A stretch of DNA of 64,000 nt from Ignavibacterium sp037440165 (GTDB lineage: Bacteria; Bacteroidota; Ignavibacteria; Ignavibacteriales; Ignavibacteriaceae): positions 1-64,000 of the forward strand of contig NZ_JBBIUQ010000017.1 in assembly GCF_037440165.1 (NCBI RefSeq), in the 5' to 3' direction. Both the position numbers and the translations under genes were made by a program. Each line of letters opens with the position of its first letter. The stretch's first letter is position 1. Positions 14,995 to 23,538 of this stretch are shown here, piece by piece. A model generated the notes under the pieces. That model had not been told where the DNA came from. It did not search any database and saw only the letters and a program-made list of their open reading frames with translations.

Positions 14995-16905
14995 ATGAAA
15001 AAACAAAAATCAAAAGAAAATATTGAAGCCAATGTTCAACAAGCTCACAAACAGCCGCCCAAGTGGTTTTATTTAATTCTTTTTGCAATTCCAATTTTAT
15101 TTTTTGTATTACTTGAAATTGGACTGAGAGTCTTTAATTACGGACACGATTTTACAGTATTCAAAGTTGTAACTGATTATCATCCGGATAAACTTTTTCT
15201 TAATCCGGAAATTCCGTATAAATATTTTTACGGAACACGCTCCGTTCCTTCTGCTTTACCTGATGGATTTGATAAAAATAAAAAAGAAAATGCTTTCAGA
15301 GTATTTGTTCTCGGAGGAAGTTCAACTGCTGGCTGGCCTTATGTTCCAAATGCTTCTTTTCCGCGTCAGTTAAAAAGAAAACTCGAACTGCTTTATCCAA
15401 ACAACACAATCGAAGTAATTAATCTCGGAATATCTGCAATCAACTCATACACTCTTCGTGATTTCATTCCAGCAGTATTAGAACAAAATCCTGACTTAAT
15501 TCTGATCTATGCCGGACACAATGAATATTATGGTGCGCTTGGTGTTGGCTCTACAGTATCAATCGGGAGCTCGAGAAGACTTGTTAACCTTTATCTGTGG
15601 CTTTACAATTTTAAAACAACTCAATTGCTGCGTGATGCAATAAGTTGGATTTGGGGTTTATTCAATAAAACTGGTGAAATTTCAGAAGCCAGCAATGAAA
15701 CATTGATGTCACAAATGATCGGAAATTCACTCATTGCTTTCGATTCAGAAGAATATAAAGCTGGTATTGAACAATTTGAGGGAAATCTGATAGACATAAT
15801 TGAAATGATTCGCAGCAAAAATGTTCCTGTCATCATAGGAAAACTTACCTGCAATTTGCGTGATCAGAAACCATTTGTTTCGATCAAGAATGATAAACAT
15901 CCTCCTGCAGAAGAATTGTTCAATAGAGCCAAGGAAGAATTGAGCAAAGGAAATATTTCAGAAGCTCAAAATCTTTTTCAACTTGCGAAAGAATATGATG
16001 CATTAAGGTTTCGCGCACCGCAAAAAATCAACGATGTTATCTCTGAAGTTGGACAAAAATTCAATGTTCCTGTTGTTGATATTGATTCTGCATTCCGGCA
16101 ACTTAGTCCATATCAACTTGTGGGATATAATTTGACTGTTGATCACCTTCATCCGAATATTGATGGATACAGGTTAATAGCTGAAACATTTTATAATCAG
16201 ATGAAGAAAAGTAACCTTTTGCCTAAAGGTGATAGAGCAAATATCAGTGAAGCTCAGGCAGATAGTATTCTTACTGCAAACTTTCCATTTACTGCGCTTG
16301 ATTCAACACTGGCTAATTTTTCAATAATTGTTTTAACGGGACAATATCCTTTCGTGCCTAAAGGAACACCAAATTATAAAATGCTTAATTACAAAATGAA
16401 CAGCATCGTTGATACAATTGCTGCGGCAATTTTTAATAAACAAATTAAATGGGAAACTGCCCACAGTAAACTTGCAGAATATTATCTCAACAAAAATGAT
16501 GTAGAAAATTTTATTCGTGAGATGGAAGCAATAATAGCCGAACGCCCTTATTATAATGTTCCATACAGAACACTTTCAGCTTATCTTATTGATAAAGGTT
16601 ATATCGAAAGAGCAATTCCATATTTGAAGAAACTTGATGCTATCAAATCAGATTTCTTTTCAAACAAATGGTTGGGACAAGTTTATCTTAAATTAAATGA
16701 TGCGAAAACATCTTTACCCTATCTTCAGAAAGCAGTACAGTACAGAGAAGCTGATTATCAATTGTGGTATAATCTCGCAGGAGCTTATTATCTTAATGGA
16801 AATGTTGAACTTGCAATCAGTTCGATTGAAAGAAGTTTGCAGCTTAATCCTAAAAATCCCTTGGCAATAAATTTTTACAATCAGATTAAAGCTTTGAAGC
16901 AATGA
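14995..16905 (+). CDS. Membrane-anchored SGNH/GDSL hydrolase with C-terminal TPR repeats
   Basis: This is a 636-aa fusion. Residues 1-22 are basic and 23-44 form a membrane anchor, placing the rest in the periplasm. The SGNH hydrolase has the Ser motif VLGGSSTAGWP near residue 106, block III GHNEYYG near 174, and catalytic DHLHPNIDGY near 382. Residues about 490-636 are tetratricopeptide repeats (LPYLQKAVQYREADYQLWYN, ELAISSIERSLQLNPKNP). Such hydrolases usually remove or move acyl groups on glycans or lipids. It lies across a 457-bp gap from the carbamoyltransferase cluster, where SGNH proteins often occur, which suggests shared glycan modification. Confidence 0.85.
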   Translation: MKKQKSKENIEANVQQAHKQPPKWFYLILFAIPILFFVLLEIGLRVFNYGHDFTVFKVVTDYHPDKLFLNPEIPYKYFYGTRSVPSALPDGFDKNKKENAFRVFVLGGSSTAGWPYVPNASFPRQLKRKLELLYPNNTIEVINLGISAINSYTLRDFIPAVLEQNPDLILIYAGHNEYYGALGVGSTVSIGSSRRLVNLYLWLYNFKTTQLLRDAISWIWGLFNKTGEISEASNETLMSQMIGNSLIAFDSEEYKAGIEQFEGNLIDIIEMIRSKNVPVIIGKLTCNLRDQKPFVSIKNDKHPPAEELFNRAKEELSKGNISEAQNLFQLAKEYDALRFRAPQKINDVISEVGQKFNVPVVDIDSAFRQLSPYQLVGYNLTVDHLHPNIDGYRLIAETFYNQMKKSNLLPKGDRANISEAQADSILTANFPFTALDSTLANFSIIVLTGQYPFVPKGTPNYKMLNYKMNSIVDTIAAAIFNKQIKWETAHSKLAEYYLNKNDVENFIREMEAIIAERPYYNVPYRTLSAYLIDKGYIERAIPYLKKLDAIKSDFFSNKWLGQVYLKLNDAKTSLPYLQKAVQYREADYQLWYNLAGAYYLNGNVELAISSIERSLQLNPKNPLAINFYNQIKALKQ

Positions 16906-17027
16906 GTTTTATAAATCTTTCTGAATTTACTCAAGAACAAGTAAGTAGAATGAACTGTGTTTTAGATTAAGTTCTCTTGCGCTTTCTAAAAACAGGTTTG
17001 AGTGTGATAAAAAATCATTTTTGCTAA

Positions 17028-19121
17028 TCACTTCTTCTTCAATACATATCCTGAAATTGGTTCTACTTCAATTTTATTCTTCACAGTTCTGATATTTTTA
17101 GTTCCTGCTTTTTCTGAATCAACAATTACTTCCCATTCACCTTTAGGCAGTTTAATTATCTGTGAGGAATTTTGATTTGCATTCATTGTAACAAAGAAAT
17201 GTTCATCCTTATATTTAACTTCATACGAAATTGTAAAGGTATTTCCTTTCACTTCGTGGAACAAAACATCTTCATATTTAGCCCGCCGGAATGCAGAATA
17301 ATTTTTTCTAAGTTCAATCAAACCTTTGTAATAATTAAAAAGTTCTTTATTGATTTCAGCGTGTTTATAGTTTATATAATTTGTTTCGTTATCTTTTTCA
17401 TAACTGTTGTGGTCAATCATTCCTCTGTTCGGATCAGGAATAGTTAGATCATGCGGAATAACTTTAGTACGTGCGAATTCCTGTCCGCTGTGAATCATAG
17501 TAATTCCTCTTGATGTAAACAGAAACAAGGCCCCAAGTTTGTTTAATTTCATCTGCAATGGTGTTAGCTTAACGAATGAATCAACATCTTTTATTATCTC
17601 ATCTTTCTTTACATAGTTAGTTGCCAATCGTATGAAATCGCCAAGAGTGTATCCATCGTGTGATTCGAGATAATTAACAGAGTGATGTGGTTTCTGAAAA
17701 AGTCCTAGTGAGTCTGCTACAAGCGTGCCATTGACATAACTTTTTATTCTCTGTGGATTATTATTTCCGTACCATTGTCCAAAAATCCAGCCCAATCCGT
17801 TAAATGGATTTTCTCCTTTAATGCCATTTCTTATCTGATCATTCCACGCACCCCAGCCACGGAGTGAAAATCCTGCAGGATCATAACCACCACCCCAGGG
17901 CTCGCAAACAAAAACTACATCAGGATTAATCTTCTTTGCTTCGTAAATAATTGTTTCAATAGTTTCCCAGTCTAGTAGTTTGCCCAAATCAAATCTGAAT
18001 CCATCAATGTGATATTCTTTCATCCAGTATAAAACACTTTCAACAATTAGTCTCCTTAGCATTGGAGCTTCAGTTCTTAAGTCATTTCCGCAGCCGCTTT
18101 CGGCTATAAGGTCCCCTTTTTGATTAAGTCTGAAATAATATTCTTTATCAATCTCTTTCAGATTACCAAATTCATATTCTGAAAGATGATTGTAAACAAC
18201 ATCCATTATAACTGCAATTCTTTCATTATGAAATGCTTTTACCATATCTTTGAAATCGGTTACAGCTTTTGCATTTGTTCCGCTCCAGGAATTCCATTCA
18301 ATATTTCTCTTATTCTCTGAATAGTATGATTCAGGTGCAAAGAAGGCAGCAGTCATATATCCCCAATGATTTCTCTCGTAAGGATTCCAGGTATTAAACT
18401 TACCACGCAATTCTTTTTTGAAGGGAATTTCTATATTGGCAAATTCCTGAGAAGGAAGCAGCTCAACAGCATTAACACCTAATTTTTTAATATATGAAAT
18501 TCCGCCTGTCTTACCTTTCTCAACTAAGCCCTTATAGGTTCCTCGTTCTTTTACTTCACTTGAGGGATGTTCAGTCATATCGCGGACATGCATTTCATAG
18601 ATAATCAAATCACGCCAGTCATTTCTAATCCATTCATCTCCCTGCCAGTCGTAATCATTTTCTTTTATAATTATTCCTTTGCGCGGAGTGAAGTAAGTGC
18701 TATAGCTCGCAACAGCTTTTGCATAAGGATCTAAACATAACACAGGTGATTGATTTTTATGCTCAACTATAAAATTATAATACTTACCGAAGAATTCACC
18801 TTCAAGTGCAATTTCCCAAACAGCATTTTCATCGCGTTTCATTTCATATACTAATCCTTTATCATTTTCTGCTTTATCAAAAATAATGAGAGAAACTTTT
18901 TCAGCATTTGGAGTAAATAGCCTGAAATAGGTTTTGCCATCTTCATAAAAAGCACCGAGCTTCTTATCAGAATAATATTTATCAAGTAGTTTTTGTTTTT
19001 CCTGAACTGAAAGTTTTGATTCTATTATGCTTGATTTTGATTTATCACTTATAAACAATGCTGCACCTGTAAATGTTAGTGAAACCAGAATTATTATCGA
19101 ATTTAGAATAAAAGTTTTCAT
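17028..19121 (-). CDS. Exported GH13 alpha-glucan hydrolase, pullulanase/debranching-like
   Basis: This 697-aa enzyme has an N-terminal signal/anchor (residues 1-24), a CBM48/E-set domain (about 50-150, TYFRLFTPNAEKVSLIIFD), a GH13 barrel and a C-terminal beta domain. Conserved GH13 regions are MDVVYNHL, DGFRFDLGKL near residue 377 (nucleophile Asp), VCEPWGGG near 404 (acid/base Glu), and ESHDGY near 485 (third Asp). The type I pullulanase YNWGYDP signature is replaced by NHWGYMTAAF, so specificity may be a related debranching or amylolytic activity. Location is periplasmic or cell-surface. Confidence 0.85.
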   Translation of the reverse strand: MKTFILNSIIILVSLTFTGAALFISDKSKSSIIESKLSVQEKQKLLDKYYSDKKLGAFYEDGKTYFRLFTPNAEKVSLIIFDKAENDKGLVYEMKRDENAVWEIALEGEFFGKYYNFIVEHKNQSPVLCLDPYAKAVASYSTYFTPRKGIIIKENDYDWQGDEWIRNDWRDLIIYEMHVRDMTEHPSSEVKERGTYKGLVEKGKTGGISYIKKLGVNAVELLPSQEFANIEIPFKKELRGKFNTWNPYERNHWGYMTAAFFAPESYYSENKRNIEWNSWSGTNAKAVTDFKDMVKAFHNERIAVIMDVVYNHLSEYEFGNLKEIDKEYYFRLNQKGDLIAESGCGNDLRTEAPMLRRLIVESVLYWMKEYHIDGFRFDLGKLLDWETIETIIYEAKKINPDVVFVCEPWGGGYDPAGFSLRGWGAWNDQIRNGIKGENPFNGLGWIFGQWYGNNNPQRIKSYVNGTLVADSLGLFQKPHHSVNYLESHDGYTLGDFIRLATNYVKKDEIIKDVDSFVKLTPLQMKLNKLGALFLFTSRGITMIHSGQEFARTKVIPHDLTIPDPNRGMIDHNSYEKDNETNYINYKHAEINKELFNYYKGLIELRKNYSAFRRAKYEDVLFHEVKGNTFTISYEVKYKDEHFFVTMNANQNSSQIIKLPKGEWEVIVDSEKAGTKNIRTVKNKIEVEPISGYVLKKK

Positions 19122-19144
19122 AAATATTTTATATTGAAATGTTA

Positions 19145-19474
19145 TTAGTTAGAATATATTTCTCCGTCAACAACTGGAGTCATACAAACCAAAGGTTTAT
19201 CGGGTACTTTAAATGCTTCAAAAATTTCTTCGAACAACTGAAATTGCAAACCTCTTTTTTCAAGCTTATGAAATTTATTGTAAGGCATGTAATTTCCTTT
19301 TTTATCAATCGGCGCATCAAAGTGGATTGATTTATTATAATCATCTTTTGCCCGCGATTTGAGGAATGCAATTTTCTGTTCATCACTGCCTTCCTCATCA
19401 TAAGCAACAGCACGAAATTCTTTAATTATTCCACTGTCTATTACCAGATAAATATTTAAAATAGTTTCTTTCAT
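19145..19474 (-). CDS. Conserved hypothetical protein, 109 aa
   Basis: I do not recognise this protein. It is soluble, with charged, mixed secondary structure, one Cys near the C-terminus (VCMTP) and no membrane segment. Its start overlaps the 3' end of the upstream seven-helix membrane protein gene by 53 bp on the same strand. No later Met is available before residue 63, so the overlap appears real. It could be translationally coupled to that gene. It ends 23 bp before the start of the GH13 gene on the same strand. Confidence 0.55.
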   Translation of the reverse strand: MKETILNIYLVIDSGIIKEFRAVAYDEEGSDEQKIAFLKSRAKDDYNKSIHFDAPIDKKGNYMPYNKFHKLEKRGLQFQLFEEIFEAFKVPDKPLVCMTPVVDGEIYSN

Positions 19475-20147
19475 CTCTGAATGGTGAATTGTATAAAATT
19501 ATAAAGCTTAAACTTAATGCATAAACTGATGCAAACTTACACATAATGCTTTCCATCGAGGAAATAATTGTATAAGAACCCGCAAACATTAAAGTAAATC
19601 CTGCAACAACAGGAAGACTGATAAAAATTGTTGAAAAAAATAATACTTTGTAAATGAGTTTGTATTTCTTTTCTTCTGTGCCTGAAATTTTTTTAATGAG
19701 AATTATCATCGAAACAACAATGGGAAGATAATAGAAAAAGCCGTACAAATCTCCCAATGGATAATGATAAGATGCATAAAGAACTGTACACTTTGCAACT
19801 TCGAATTTAGGAATGTGAAATAGATAATAAATTGAGAAAAACAAAGCAGGAATAAAAAGCAGAAAGTGTTTTTTATTCAGATTAATTTTTTGCGTTAAAT
19901 AAATTACTAACGCTAAGTTCAACGGAGGAAGATAGCTGATAATTAAAAATGCAATGTAAGGAAAGACTGGTTTAGTCAGTCCTATATTGCACATTAAAAA
20001 TTCCATTGTCTGATAGCTGGCCAGCAACGCAATCATAATAAGAGCAATAATGTTTGCCACATCTTTCTTAGCAAATATCAGAAGATTGATTAGAAGTATC
20101 CATTCAATACAAGCAATCAGAAGAGAAACTATTCCATCAAAATTCAT
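19422..20147 (-). CDS. Integral membrane protein with about seven helices, unknown function
   Basis: The 241-aa product is hydrophobic, with roughly seven membrane segments spaced like 7TM sensor or regulator input domains (for example residues 8-27, 33-52, 66-86, 94-111, 132-150, 165-187 and 195-218). The C-terminal tail is short and polar (RDERNYFKYLSGN). There is no attached kinase or enzyme domain. It starts 6 bp after the tdh gene in the same direction, so it is probably co-transcribed with threonine dehydrogenase. I cannot assign a function. Confidence 0.65.
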   Translation of the reverse strand: MNFDGIVSLLIACIEWILLINLLIFAKKDVANIIALIMIALLASYQTMEFLMCNIGLTKPVFPYIAFLIISYLPPLNLALVIYLTQKINLNKKHFLLFIPALFFSIYYLFHIPKFEVAKCTVLYASYHYPLGDLYGFFYYLPIVVSMIILIKKISGTEEKKYKLIYKVLFFSTIFISLPVVAGFTLMFAGSYTIISSMESIMCKFASVYALSLSFIILYNSPFRDERNYFKYLSGNRQWNN

Positions 20148-20153
20148 AGTGTT

Positions 20154-21188
20154 TTATATCCAATCAAGAATAACCTTACCTGAATTACCTGATTTCATTA
20201 TTTCAAATCCTTCCTTATAATCATCAATCTTGAATTTATGAGTAATAACCGGAGATACATCGAGTCCGCTTTGAATCATTGCCTGCATTTTGTACCAGGT
20301 TTCAAACATCATTCTTCCGTAAATACCACGAATGGTAATTCCCTTGAATATAACTTTCGTCCAATCAATCGCAGCATTGGAAGGAAGAATTCCCAATAAA
20401 GCAATTTTTCCTCCTGTGTACATTGCATCAATCATATCATTAAATGCTTTTGGACTTCCGCTCATTTCCAATCCAACATCAAATCCACCGACCATTCCAA
20501 GATCTTTAATCACATCAGATAATTTTTCTTTTGAAACATCAACCACTCTTGTAACTCCGACTTTTTTTGCCAACTCAAGCCGGTAAGGATTAAGATCGGT
20601 AATAACTATGTTTCTTGCACCTGAATGTTTTGCAATTGCGGCAGCCATTATTCCAATTGGACCAGCGCCGGTAATTAAAACATCTTCTCCAAGTAAATCG
20701 AAAGAAAGTGCGGTATGAACTGCATTTCCAAGCGGATCGAAAATAGAAAGAACATTTTTGGGAATTTTGGGATCGCAGTGCCAGATGTTTGTTACAGGAA
20801 TAACAAGATATTCTGCAAAACATCCCGGACGATTGACACCAACTCCTTTTGTATTTGGACAAAGATGACCACGACCAGCACGGCAATGTCTGCACTGACC
20901 ACAGACCAAATGACCTTCTCCACTAACCAGTTCGCCTATATGAACATCGTGAACATTCTCTCCGAATGCTTCTATTGTTCCAACATATTCGTGTCCAACA
21001 ACCATCGGAACAGGAATAGTTTTTTGAGCCCATTCATCCCAGTTGAATATATGAATGTCCGTTCCGCAAATAGAAGTTTTGTGAATTTTGATGAGTACAT
21101 CATTAGGGCCATATTCAGGAACAGGAACTTCATCCATCCATATTCCTGGTTCAGAATATTTTTTAACGAGGGCTTTCATTTTTTTCAT
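20154..21188 (-). CDS. tdh: L-threonine 3-dehydrogenase
   Basis: Tdh oxidises L-threonine to 2-amino-3-ketobutyrate with NAD+. It is a zinc-dependent medium-chain dehydrogenase: catalytic zinc ligands are in SICGTDIHIFN and GHEYVG, and the structural zinc Cys cluster is CGQCRHCRAGRGHLC. The NAD-binding TGAGPIGIMAA motif is present. The frame is open 17 codons further upstream, but ATG 21188 is preceded by AAGGAACC and aligns with the usual family start, giving 344 aa. The partner enzyme Kbl is encoded at 28225-29415, about 7 kb away on the other strand. Confidence 0.93.
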   Translation of the reverse strand: MKKMKALVKKYSEPGIWMDEVPVPEYGPNDVLIKIHKTSICGTDIHIFNWDEWAQKTIPVPMVVGHEYVGTIEAFGENVHDVHIGELVSGEGHLVCGQCRHCRAGRGHLCPNTKGVGVNRPGCFAEYLVIPVTNIWHCDPKIPKNVLSIFDPLGNAVHTALSFDLLGEDVLITGAGPIGIMAAAIAKHSGARNIVITDLNPYRLELAKKVGVTRVVDVSKEKLSDVIKDLGMVGGFDVGLEMSGSPKAFNDMIDAMYTGGKIALLGILPSNAAIDWTKVIFKGITIRGIYGRMMFETWYKMQAMIQSGLDVSPVITHKFKIDDYKEGFEIMKSGNSGKVILDWI

Positions 21189-21288
21189 AAGTGGTTCCTT
21201 CAGAAAAATTTTGTAGAAAATTTTTAAAACTCTTATCAAAATTAGAGATGCATTTCTAAAGGAACAAAGTTTGGTATGAAGAAGATAG

Positions 21289-21702
21289 TCAGATGATTGA
21301 CATTAAAGTAAAATCACTGGATTTTACTAGCGAAGGTTTTTCGATAAACATTTTTATTTTCTTTTCAATTTCTTCAAGACTAATTCCATTTAGCTGAGCA
21401 GTTTGTTTAATCCAATTTGTTTCTGCTTCAGTTATAGCTCCATTAGAGCAGGCAAGTTTTATTGCATCGTTTATAAATGATTCAGCAATTTTTTTATCAG
21501 AGAATTGGATTGCTTCTTCACTAAGGTATTTATTTGCCAGAAGTCCGCGAATAGTTTCTTCATAAAAATCATTTGCAAAGCCAAGCTTATCAGAAATTTT
21601 TTTTAGTATATCTTTTTCAATCTGATTAAGCTGCTTATCTAACTTTGCGGTAATGAAAAGCCCTTTGAGGTAATTGCTTCGGTCCCGAACTGGTATTTGC
21701 AT
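21289..21702 (-). CDS. Small all-helical protein, TerB-like, 137 aa
   Basis: This is a predicted cytoplasmic helical protein. Segments such as KLDKQLNQIEKDILKKISDK, INDAIKLACSNGAITEAETN and LNGISLEEIEKKI recall TerB/TerB-like helical bundles, in which the middle 'dG.it..E' pattern precedes a helix. This assignment is weak. It lies 100 bp upstream of the tdh start on the same strand, possibly the same transcript. There is no signal peptide, membrane segment or catalytic motif. Confidence 0.5.
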   Translation of the reverse strand: MQIPVRDRSNYLKGLFITAKLDKQLNQIEKDILKKISDKLGFANDFYEETIRGLLANKYLSEEAIQFSDKKIAESFINDAIKLACSNGAITEAETNWIKQTAQLNGISLEEIEKKIKMFIEKPSLVKSSDFTLMSII

Positions 21703-21822
21703 TTTATCCCACAGAGTTAATAAATAAGTATTTAATTATCGTAACAATTAAAATTATTTTCACTTCAAATATATTTTTTTTGAGTTCAGAATCTATACAA
21801 ATTGAAGTGGCTTGTATTACTG

Positions 21823-23469
21823 CTAATCATCAATAATTACATTCTCCATTTCTTCGACATAAATTTCTTTTAACAGTACTTCATTATCCGGATCAAAATA
21901 AATCTTTATCGGTTTTTTATTATATGTGAATTGAAAATTCTGATTATTCATTTCATTAAAAACATTTTCATTAACTGAGCTGCCGTCATCAAAAAGTACT
22001 TTTATCATAAATGGCATCTTGTAATAAATATTTTCATTGTTTTCCTGAGTAAAGACTAAATCAACTATAAACTGTGAATCTGATTGGGTAATCGAGTAAT
22101 AATTTTTATAAATCGGATAGTAAGTTCCTGCTAACCACTGATTGAAGAACCAGCCAAGATCTTTGCCAGTGTAATTCATAAATTTCCCCACAAATTCTTC
22201 AGTCGAGATGTTACCATATTGAAACTCTTTGTCATTCGTGTATGATTTTAAAGCAGAGAAGAAAGAAGAATCACCCAACACATATCTGAGCATCTGAAGA
22301 ACTGCAGAAGCTTTTGCATAGATAATTGGTCCATTATAAAGTGTATTCATTTCAGGAATTTGTTTTCGCCAACTAAGATTGAAAATTGGAAATTTATTTT
22401 CTGATTGAAAAAATCTTTCTGCCTGGATATTCATATATTCTTTGTAAGCTTTCTTTCCGAAGCGATTTTCAATCCAGAGACCTTCAGCAAAGGTTGCAAA
22501 TCCTTCGTTTAGCCAAACATCTGACCATGTTTTTAGTGTTATAAGATTTCCGAACCATTGATGAGAAAATTCGTGAGCCACAAGTTCTTCATCCCAGCAA
22601 TTAGCACACAAACTTATTAATGTTTGATTTTCCATTCCGCCAAATATGAATAATTCATTCAAAGTTGCATAACCATTTTTTTCAAATGGATAATCACAAA
22701 ACAATTCTGAAAAATATTTCATCATTTGCGCAGTAATAGATTTAATATGATTTAATGCAGATTGATTTTCTCCTTCATTCCAGTAAAACCGGATTGGAAT
22801 ATTCCTGCCCGATAAACTTTTCCATTCAATTATGTCTAACTGATAATTCTTTTTTGATGATATTACAGTCAAATAAGTTGAAAGCGGATATTCTGTCTTC
22901 CAGTGATAATAAATTGTATCAGCTATATTTACTGAATCAGCAAGCAAACCATTTGAACCGAGTAAAACATCCGCAGGAGTTTTAGCTTTCAATTCAAACA
23001 ATGCTTTGTCGGATGGATGATCGAAACATGGAAACCAATTGCGAGCACCTTGCGGAGCATTATTCGTAAACAACATTCCATCTTTTACAAAAAATGCTCC
23101 ATCAACAACATCGTTGTGATGATAATAAATTATTATTTTCTCAACTGAATTTTTTCTTACCGGATTTTGAAATTTAATAAACAAAGTATCTAAGTTGTGA
23201 TTGAAAGAAAGTTCATCACCCAAAACTTTCTTAACCATTATGGACAATGATGCAGCATTTAATTTAATCTGATTTAATTCATTAAGAGCTTTGAATTCAA
23301 TTTCGATTATTCCATCGAATGAGTGAGGATAAGGTTGCTGGTAATTATTAAACAAATCAAGTTCAAGATTATATTTCAGAACATCAAAATCTTTTATTAA
23401 TTCAATTTGAGGAAAAGAACTTGAAAGTAAAATCAGTATCAGAAAAAAAGTTTTATAAAAAATTTTCAT
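21823..23469 (-). CDS. Secreted M1-family aminopeptidase
   Basis: This zinc metallopeptidase removes N-terminal residues from peptides outside the cytoplasm. A signal peptide spans residues 1-20. The GGMENQT motif near residue 277 corresponds to the family's GAMEN substrate-binding loop. The zinc site is HEFSHQWFG near 296, with the third ligand Glu in WLNEGFATFAEGLW about 18 residues later. The catalytic Tyr region lies near YNGPIIYAKASAVL. At 548 aa it lacks the long C-terminal helical domain of classical PepN, as in many secreted bacterial M1 peptidases. It is divergent from the M14 peptidase gene across 69 bp. Confidence 0.92.
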   Translation of the reverse strand: MKIFYKTFFLILILLSSSFPQIELIKDFDVLKYNLELDLFNNYQQPYPHSFDGIIEIEFKALNELNQIKLNAASLSIMVKKVLGDELSFNHNLDTLFIKFQNPVRKNSVEKIIIYYHHNDVVDGAFFVKDGMLFTNNAPQGARNWFPCFDHPSDKALFELKAKTPADVLLGSNGLLADSVNIADTIYYHWKTEYPLSTYLTVISSKKNYQLDIIEWKSLSGRNIPIRFYWNEGENQSALNHIKSITAQMMKYFSELFCDYPFEKNGYATLNELFIFGGMENQTLISLCANCWDEELVAHEFSHQWFGNLITLKTWSDVWLNEGFATFAEGLWIENRFGKKAYKEYMNIQAERFFQSENKFPIFNLSWRKQIPEMNTLYNGPIIYAKASAVLQMLRYVLGDSSFFSALKSYTNDKEFQYGNISTEEFVGKFMNYTGKDLGWFFNQWLAGTYYPIYKNYYSITQSDSQFIVDLVFTQENNENIYYKMPFMIKVLFDDGSSVNENVFNEMNNQNFQFTYNKKPIKIYFDPDNEVLLKEIYVEEMENVIIDD

Positions 23470-23538
23470 TCAAATCTTTGATAAATTTCGAAACGAACAT
23501 ATATAAAAAATAAAAGTCGTCAAAAAAGGAATTCCATT

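Noticed and set aside
20590..20895. Cys/Ser/Arg-rich minus-strand open frame in tdh
   Set aside because: Odd composition (many Cys, Ser, Arg) comes from reading tdh in the wrong frame.
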